From assembly GCA_025454815.1 (NCBI GenBank), contig JALONR010000011.1, positions 1 through 61,189 of the forward strand: a stretch of DNA of 61,189 bases. The letters run 5' to 3'. The DNA comes from Bacteroidales bacterium (GTDB lineage: Bacteria > Bacteroidota > Bacteroidia > Bacteroidales > VadinHA17). The position numbers and the translations under genes were made by a program. The notes below the pieces were generated by a model that did not search any database, was not told the DNA's origin, and was given only the letters and a program-made list of their open reading frames with translations. Below are positions 56,237 through 61,189 of this stretch, in pieces (position 1 is the first letter of the stretch; every line of letters starts with the position of its first letter).

Positions 56237-56916
56237 AAGATATCTCAAATATCCTGATTATCGATGATGAAGTGCAGATCCGGAGACTGCTTGAGATCTC
56301 ACTTACAACATATGGATTTCATACTCTCTTCGCCTCAACCGGTAAAGAGGGGCTGGTGGCAGCTGCAACCCACAGTCCTGCACTGATCATTCTCGATCTG
56401 GGATTGCCGGATATTGACGGTATGAAGCTTCTGACGTCGCTGAGAGAGTGGTACACAAAACCTGTCATTATCCTTTCAGTCAGAAATTCGGAGGATGATA
56501 TTATCAGAGCCCTTGACGGAGGAGCCAATGATTACCTGACAAAACCATTCAGAAGTGGTGAACTCATTGCCAGGATAAGGGCTGCGATCAGGCTGAGCCA
56601 GGAGAAAAAGGATACTCCCATGATGGAGTTCGGTACCCTGGTTATTGACCAGCTGAACCATGTTGTACGCAAGAACGGGGAACTGGTGAAACTTACCTCC
56701 ACAGAGTACTCCCTTCTAACCCTTCTGGCGAGAAACAGCGGCCGCGTACTGACACATCAGTTCATTCTCAAGGAAATATGGGGGTACGGTTACCTGGAAC
56801 AGACCCAATACCTCAGGGTTTTTATTGCCCAGCTGAGAAAAAAGATTGAGGACAACCCTTCAAATCCCACCCTGCTTATCACAGAATCAGGAATCGGATA
56901 CAGGTTCGGAAGCTGA
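56233..56916 (+). CDS. KdpE-like OmpR-family response regulator
   Basis: A 227-aa response regulator. The receiver has ILIIDDEVQIRRLL, phospho-acceptor Asp in LIILDLGLPDIDG, ILSVRNS and TKPF. The OmpR/PhoB winged helix follows (VKLTSTEYSLLTLLARNSGRV, QYLRVFIAQLRKKIEDNP, TESGIGYRF), giving the KdpE-like pattern. Its start overlaps the kinase stop (ATGA), so it is translated with its partner. Probable targets are its own operon and trkH, both preceded by the 18-bp motif. Confidence 0.93.
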   Translation: MKDISNILIIDDEVQIRRLLEISLTTYGFHTLFASTGKEGLVAAATHSPALIILDLGLPDIDGMKLLTSLREWYTKPVIILSVRNSEDDIIRALDGGANDYLTKPFRSGELIARIRAAIRLSQEKKDTPMMEFGTLVIDQLNHVVRKNGELVKLTSTEYSLLTLLARNSGRVLTHQFILKEIWGYGYLEQTQYLRVFIAQLRKKIEDNPSNPTLLITESGIGYRFGS

Positions 56917-56979
56917 TACTAAGGGCATGTCAAACTGACCAGGCATTATTGATCTTGATTTGCGGTGCCAGGCATTTGT

Positions 56980-56997
56980 CTTTATAAAATCTTTACA
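56980..56997 (+). promoter_or_regulatory. Motif CTTTATAAAATCTTTACA upstream of trkH
   Basis: Identical to 54569-54586 except for one base. It lies 77 nt before the trkH ATG. It resembles the T-rich repeats bound by KdpE in Escherichia coli, so it is a candidate response-regulator site. Confidence 0.55.
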
Positions 56998-57073
56998 GGC
57001 ACCTGCATATTCTTGATTTATTTCTTACGATTATGGGTTCAACTTTGAGCCGCAATTGAAATGACATCATTTG

Positions 57074-58516
57074 ATGCTTATCAATCCGGTTCATATTGCA
57101 AGGGTACTGAGTTCCATCCTCCTTATTGAGGCTGCTGCAATTGCCTCCTGTGTGCCAGTCGCTCTGATTTACGGGGAACCGGTTGAGCCTTTTGCATTAT
57201 CAGCTGCAATATGCATCTCTTGGGGCGGAATTCTCTGGTTCCTGAGCAGAAAAGCAGATACCCGCCTGATTACCAACCGCGACACATACCTCATAGTGAC
57301 ATCAGCCTGGCTGGTTATTTCACTTGCCGCGGCACTTCCGTATCTCATCGGAAAAACAATTCCTTCATTTATCGATGCGTTTTTTGAGGCTGCGTCTGGA
57401 TTGACAACTACCGGGGCCTCAATACTGAAAGAAGTCGAATCACTCCCATACTCAATACTTTTCTGGAGAAGCCTTACACACTGGATCGGCGGGATAGGAA
57501 TCATAGTCCTGGTCATACTTGTGCTTCCATCACTGAAGATGACCGGCTACCAGCTCTTCAGTCTTGAATCCTCAATGAAGGAAAAGATCCATCCGAAAGT
57601 CAAGGGAGTAGTATACAGGATAATGTTGATTTACCTCGGTATCACAGCCCTGGAAACTGCATTTCTACTGCTGGGCGGAATGAACCTGTTCGACAGTCTG
57701 TGCCATTCCTTCGGGACAGTTGCTACCGGGGGCTTTTCAACCCGCAACACCAGTATAGCAGAATACTCACCTTACATACAGTATGTGATAGCAGTCTTTA
57801 TGCTGCTTTCTGCGGTGAGTTACGTGGTCTATTACCATCTGTTGAAAGGCAATTTGAGGAGGGTAAGGCTTAATGATGAATTCTGGTTTTATCTGTTTAC
57901 AGTAACGGCAGGAATTACAGCTGTCACCCTCATCCTTTATACGGGTACGGAAAGGAACTTCGGGCTGTCATTCAGACATGCATTTTTCCATGTTATTTCA
58001 CAGATCTCATGTTCCGGGTTTGCCACCACTGACTATATGGCTTTCCCGCCACTGGGATGGTTCCTGCTGTTCCTCCTTATGTTCTCAGGTGGGTCAACCG
58101 GTTCAACAACCGGCGGGATCAAGATTGCCAGGCACCTCATATTCTTTAAGAACTTGGGCAATTCATTCATCCGGCTGCACCATCCAAGTGCCGTCGTGCC
58201 TGTTAAACTGAACGGCCAGGGAGTACCCGAGGCGGTGGTGAACCAGACAATGGTATTCATCTCACTCTATTTTGTAGTATTCATCACCGGTGTCCTGCTC
58301 CTGCAGTTATCGGGTATTTCAATCATGGAATCTGCCGGTGCCGCCGCAACTTCAATGGCTAACATAGGACCAGGGCTCGGCCGGTCCGGCAACATGGGAA
58401 ACTTCGCCCACTTTAATCACTTTGCCAAGACCATAATGATCCTGCTGATGATAGCCGGGCGCCTGGAGCTTTTTACCTTTATCACTGTCTTTACAAGGCC
58501 TTTCCGGAGAAACTGA
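57074..58516 (+). CDS. trkH: TrkH/KtrB-type potassium uptake protein
   Basis: A 480-aa membrane protein of the TrkH/KtrB superfamily, four M1-P-M2 repeats. The selectivity-filter regions are AASGLTTTGASI, SFGTVATGGFSTRN, ISQISCSGFATTDY and AATSMANIGPGLG. LTHWIGGIGIIVLVILVLP and LMFSGGSTGSTTGGIKI are conserved. It needs a cytosolic TrkA/KtrA subunit, which is not in the window. The frame starts at a TTG (57071), but ATG 57074 is preferred. It follows the KdpD/KdpE-like pair by about 155 nt. Confidence 0.95.
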   Translation: MLINPVHIARVLSSILLIEAAAIASCVPVALIYGEPVEPFALSAAICISWGGILWFLSRKADTRLITNRDTYLIVTSAWLVISLAAALPYLIGKTIPSFIDAFFEAASGLTTTGASILKEVESLPYSILFWRSLTHWIGGIGIIVLVILVLPSLKMTGYQLFSLESSMKEKIHPKVKGVVYRIMLIYLGITALETAFLLLGGMNLFDSLCHSFGTVATGGFSTRNTSIAEYSPYIQYVIAVFMLLSAVSYVVYYHLLKGNLRRVRLNDEFWFYLFTVTAGITAVTLILYTGTERNFGLSFRHAFFHVISQISCSGFATTDYMAFPPLGWFLLFLLMFSGGSTGSTTGGIKIARHLIFFKNLGNSFIRLHHPSAVVPVKLNGQGVPEAVVNQTMVFISLYFVVFITGVLLLQLSGISIMESAGAAATSMANIGPGLGRSGNMGNFAHFNHFAKTIMILLMIAGRLELFTFITVFTRPFRRN

Positions 58517-58569
58517 GACTCACACATCATGGTCCCTCATGAACTATTTGCCGGTACAATAATGAGTGG

Positions 58570-59703
58570 CTAAAGCCTCTTTGATGACATCTCGTACCTG
58601 ACATTCCTCTCCTTCAGGTAATGGACAATAAAATCAAAGCACTCCTTGTGCAGACCGACAAGTTCCGGCGGGAACACCCCTTTATCCCTGAAGATTCCGC
58701 TCAGAATCATCTCTGCAGTTCCGGTTGCGGTATACCCGGTTGTCCTTGCCATCGAAGAGATCCCTTCAACAGGGTCATATTCATCATAAAGTTCATAGAT
58801 GATCTCCCTTGCCTCCCGGTTCTCCATCCCTCTTAGTATTATCCGCATAACAGTGAACTCCTCCTCGTAATCTTCAAGCTTCCAGGCTTTGAAGAGGATA
58901 CGGGAGGTGAAGTCGATGGGCGACACACCGGTTCCGTTTATTTTTACGGGTTCCCTGTCAAGAAATCCTGATTCCAGGAGCGCCCTGATCAGGTTAATGT
59001 GCCCGGGATAACGGAGGGTCTTTTCCCTCATATGAGGGATATTTTTCATGGTCCGGATCAGCGACCGCAATCCGTCAGTATTGAATGCCTCGAGGGTACC
59101 GACACCTTTAAAATGTACAAGTTCTGCATCACTCATGGCCGGTCTGATGACGATTCTGCCGTTCTCGACAAACCTTGCCGGACGGGTGTATTCCTCTATG
59201 ACATCAGTTGGTGAGAAAGGAGCCTTGTATTCAAAAGGCCATTTCCTCTCCCTGGGCAGGCCTCCAACCATATATTCCAGTTCATTTATCTCCATCCTTG
59301 CATTATGATACCCGACAATGAAGTTGGACATACCCGGTGCAACGCCGCAGTCTGTGACAACTGTCACCCCGTTCTGAACAGCAAGGTCATTGAGATCTGC
59401 AGGATCCTCGGGCATGAATGAGATATCAACCAGATCCTTCTTTAACCTGATTATCTCACTCATGGTACGGAAGCCCAGATACCCCGGCACAGCCAAAACA
59501 ACAATGTCAGCATCGGTTACAGCTGATGAAAGTGCATCATGATCCGTTACGTCAAGCTGAACCTTACCGATATCCGGAAATGTTCCGAGGGAATCAAGTG
59601 ACTTACGGCTTATGTCTGTTGCCGTCACCTGATGCCTCTTTGAGAGCTCTCTTGCCATAACGCTTCCGACCATTCCTGATCCGATGACAGTGATCCTTTT
59701 CAT
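58570..59703 (-). CDS. Saccharopine dehydrogenase family protein
   Basis: A 377-aa protein from ATG 59703 (ATG 59712 is also open). The N-terminal Rossmann fold has ITVIGSGMVGSVMARELSK, and DADIVVLAVPGYLGFRTMSE and VTVVTDCGVAPGMSN follow, typical of the saccharopine dehydrogenase/LYS9-like group. A second domain has GVGTLEAFNTDGLRSL. Members reduce or oxidise lysine-derived or carboxynorspermidine-like substrates, and the true substrate here is unknown. It converges on trkH. Confidence 0.85.
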   Translation of the reverse strand: MKRITVIGSGMVGSVMARELSKRHQVTATDISRKSLDSLGTFPDIGKVQLDVTDHDALSSAVTDADIVVLAVPGYLGFRTMSEIIRLKKDLVDISFMPEDPADLNDLAVQNGVTVVTDCGVAPGMSNFIVGYHNARMEINELEYMVGGLPRERKWPFEYKAPFSPTDVIEEYTRPARFVENGRIVIRPAMSDAELVHFKGVGTLEAFNTDGLRSLIRTMKNIPHMREKTLRYPGHINLIRALLESGFLDREPVKINGTGVSPIDFTSRILFKAWKLEDYEEEFTVMRIILRGMENREAREIIYELYDEYDPVEGISSMARTTGYTATGTAEMILSGIFRDKGVFPPELVGLHKECFDFIVHYLKERNVRYEMSSKRL

Positions 59704-59861
59704 ATAATTCATTTTAGGTCTGTGATCTTAAAATCATTTGTAATATAATAGATTTTCAGGTGATTGTTTATGAAATCATCGCTCATATTACCTGACTATG
59801 CCTGATGATTGAAGAAAAATGTGTATTTTAAGTCGTAACATTGTCCTCAATTTTTCAAACA

Positions 59862-61189
59862 ATGAAAATCACGGTAAACAACACTCTGCTGGAGCTTCAC
59901 CACGGGGCCATGGTAAAAGATGCAATCATCAGCTATTATTCCCGTGCCGGGAAAAGAGTACCCAAAAAAATGCCGCACATTGAAGACCGTTTTGGCAACA
60001 GCGTCTCCCCTGACGGGGAGCTGACTGAAGGAAACACTCTTGTCATCATAACAGGGAAGAAGAAAAAAAGCTCAGCCCTGAAAATGATCGTGATACTCCT
60101 TGTCACCGGGATTCTCTCCGCATGCAGCATTACAAGACAGGCCAGTACTCCTGCTGACACGGGTAAGCATCCAGGAACCTCCACGGCTACTGAAATTGGT
60201 GCCGGTCTCCCTGATGCCCCTTTAAACTATGACGGCACTGCAATTCCTGCTGAACGGAAGGCGGTCATCTTCGCTGTCAATGACATGCATGCAGCCATTG
60301 ACAACTTCCCGAAACTGGCATGGATTGCTGACAGTCTCAGGACCCTTTACCCTGACCTGCTTCTGGTCGCCGCAGGTGATAACCAGACAGGAAATCCAAT
60401 TAATGACCAGTATCCCGAGAAGGGATTCCCGGTGATTGACCTGATGAATGCAGTCGGATTCAACCTGAGCGCTGTGGGAAACCATGAATTTGATACCGGC
60501 CCTGAAGGATTCAGCAATCTTGCCGGTAAGGCAAAATTCAGTTTCATCTGTGCCAATGTGTCGGGAGGGGACCAGTATGCATTAAAAATCAGCCCGTACA
60601 AAATCTTCACACTCCCCAACGGGCTGAGACTCGCTTTCCTCGGGCTGCTGCAGCTCGGGCAGAACGGGATCCCGGACAGCCATCCCGACAATGTCAGGGA
60701 TTTCGTGTTCCGGTCACCGTTTGATACTGCTCCCGGATTCCTCTGGCTGAAGGATAGCAGTGACATCTTCATTGCGCTGACACACATCGGATTTGAAGAG
60801 GATGTAAAGCTGGCTGAAACAATGCCGGCTGGGATTGACCTGATCATCGGAGGGCATTCACATACCAGGGTAGAGAAAGAACAGATACATAACGGTATCC
60901 TCATCACCCAGGCTGAGAATAAACTGAAATATGGCACCCTGATCAAACTGGCAGTCAACAGTAACGGCCAGGTAACCAGAACAATGCAACTGATTGACAT
61001 ACGGAACTCAAAAAAGGAAAACCCTGGTATCCGGGCCATGGTTGACAAATACAATGACAACCCGGTGCTGAACCAGGTGATAGCAACAGCCACCGACGAC
61101 TTTTCATCATATGAGGAGCTGGGCTACCTGATGGCCGATGCCCAGCGTGCTGCTGCCGGAGCTGATATTGCGCTTATGAACCCGGGAGG
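59862..61189 (+). CDS. 5'-nucleotidase family metallophosphatase, N-terminal region (partial)
   Basis: A frame opens at ATG 59862 and is open to the right edge (at least 442 aa). Residues 1-68 form a small domain (MKITVNNTLLELHHGAMVKD..., GELTEGNTLVIITG), then a lysine-rich linker (KKKK), a hydrophobic helix and lipobox-like LSAC (about residues 70-88). After that comes a UshA-type metallophosphatase with VNDMHAAIDN, AAGDNQTGNP, GNHEFDTGP, THIGFEED and GGHSHTRVE. The start of the C-terminal nucleotidase domain (LGYLMADAQRAA, ADIALMNPGG) is visible. The enzyme domain is probably periplasmic. Confidence 0.88.
   Translation, partial: MKITVNNTLLELHHGAMVKDAIISYYSRAGKRVPKKMPHIEDRFGNSVSPDGELTEGNTLVIITGKKKKSSALKMIVILLVTGILSACSITRQASTPADTGKHPGTSTATEIGAGLPDAPLNYDGTAIPAERKAVIFAVNDMHAAIDNFPKLAWIADSLRTLYPDLLLVAAGDNQTGNPINDQYPEKGFPVIDLMNAVGFNLSAVGNHEFDTGPEGFSNLAGKAKFSFICANVSGGDQYALKISPYKIFTLPNGLRLAFLGLLQLGQNGIPDSHPDNVRDFVFRSPFDTAPGFLWLKDSSDIFIALTHIGFEEDVKLAETMPAGIDLIIGGHSHTRVEKEQIHNGILITQAENKLKYGTLIKLAVNSNGQVTRTMQLIDIRNSKKENPGIRAMVDKYNDNPVLNQVIATATDDFSSYEELGYLMADAQRAAAGADIALMNPG

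Noticed and set aside
54707..58516. A complete kdp potassium ATPase locus
   Set aside because: No kdpFABC genes are present; the transporter is TrkH-like and the kinase lacks the KdpD N-terminal domains.
60347..61093. Minus-strand 248-aa frame at the right edge
   Set aside because: Opposite the nucleotidase-family gene; composition is serine-rich with no recognisable motif, typical of a shadow frame.

Overview
The window looks like a chromosomal segment of a Bacteroidota bacterium, probably an environmental Bacteroidales/Marinilabiliales-like lineage. The evidence is a PorZ-like protein and two large surface proteins typical of type IX secretion (T9SS), the gene order ftsX-DUF3098-uppP-truB-queA, Bacteroidota-type -7 promoter elements (TAnnTTTG) before many genes, and a general lack of Shine-Dalgarno sequences. 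I see no rRNA, tRNA, CRISPR array, insertion sequence or phage gene. Genes are densely packed and the largest stretch without a gene is about 340 bp.

Layout. 1-2847 (-): N-terminal part of a giant secreted adhesin with a C-type lectin domain and exact 240-bp tandem HYR repeats, running off the left edge. 3045-6787 (-): envelope/tRNA operon ftsX, DUF3098, uppP, truB, queA. 7014-15318: ilvE, two adenylate-cyclase paralogues (one with an intact and one with a degraded HD domain) that flank rdgB-porZ, then recO. 15360-22210: GH3-family adenylating enzyme, deoxynucleoside kinase, M16 protease, alpha/beta hydrolase, metallophosphoesterase. 22223-30522: an acetate-type uptake locus with a Cache/PAS/CBS/DUF294 sensor, DcaP-like porin, TPR-like protein, ActP-like symporter, a DUF4212-like subunit carrying a large insert, and a divergent Crp/Fnr regulator with palindromic operator candidates. 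30532-39745 (-): rhamnogalacturonan-type glycosidases (GH28, GH106), a 2H phosphoesterase, an internally deleted NhaA, a lipoprotein, orphan OadG/OadB and a GH20 lipoprotein, possibly one long transcription unit. 39882-42619 (+): three-gene lipid operon (acyltransferase, CDP-alcohol phosphotransferase, GNAT-like).

The most unusual locus is 42698-51823. Glutamate dehydrogenase (gdhA) sits between two very large paralogous proteins, each joining receiver-like domains to a PEP-synthase/PPDK-type ATP-grasp domain. Neither has the phosphohistidine or PEP/pyruvate domains needed for PEP synthesis. One carries four GAF-like repeats and is divergent from gdhA; the other starts 3 nt after gdhA. This looks like an uncharacterised signalling or phosphotransfer module tied to nitrogen/carbon metabolism.

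51838-61189: a T9SS type-B surface protein, a KdpD/KdpE-like two-component system next to a TrkH potassium transporter (an 18-bp motif is shared upstream of both units), a saccharopine-dehydrogenase family protein, and the start of a 5'-nucleotidase family lipoprotein with an unusual cytoplasmic N-terminal domain, cut by the right edge.
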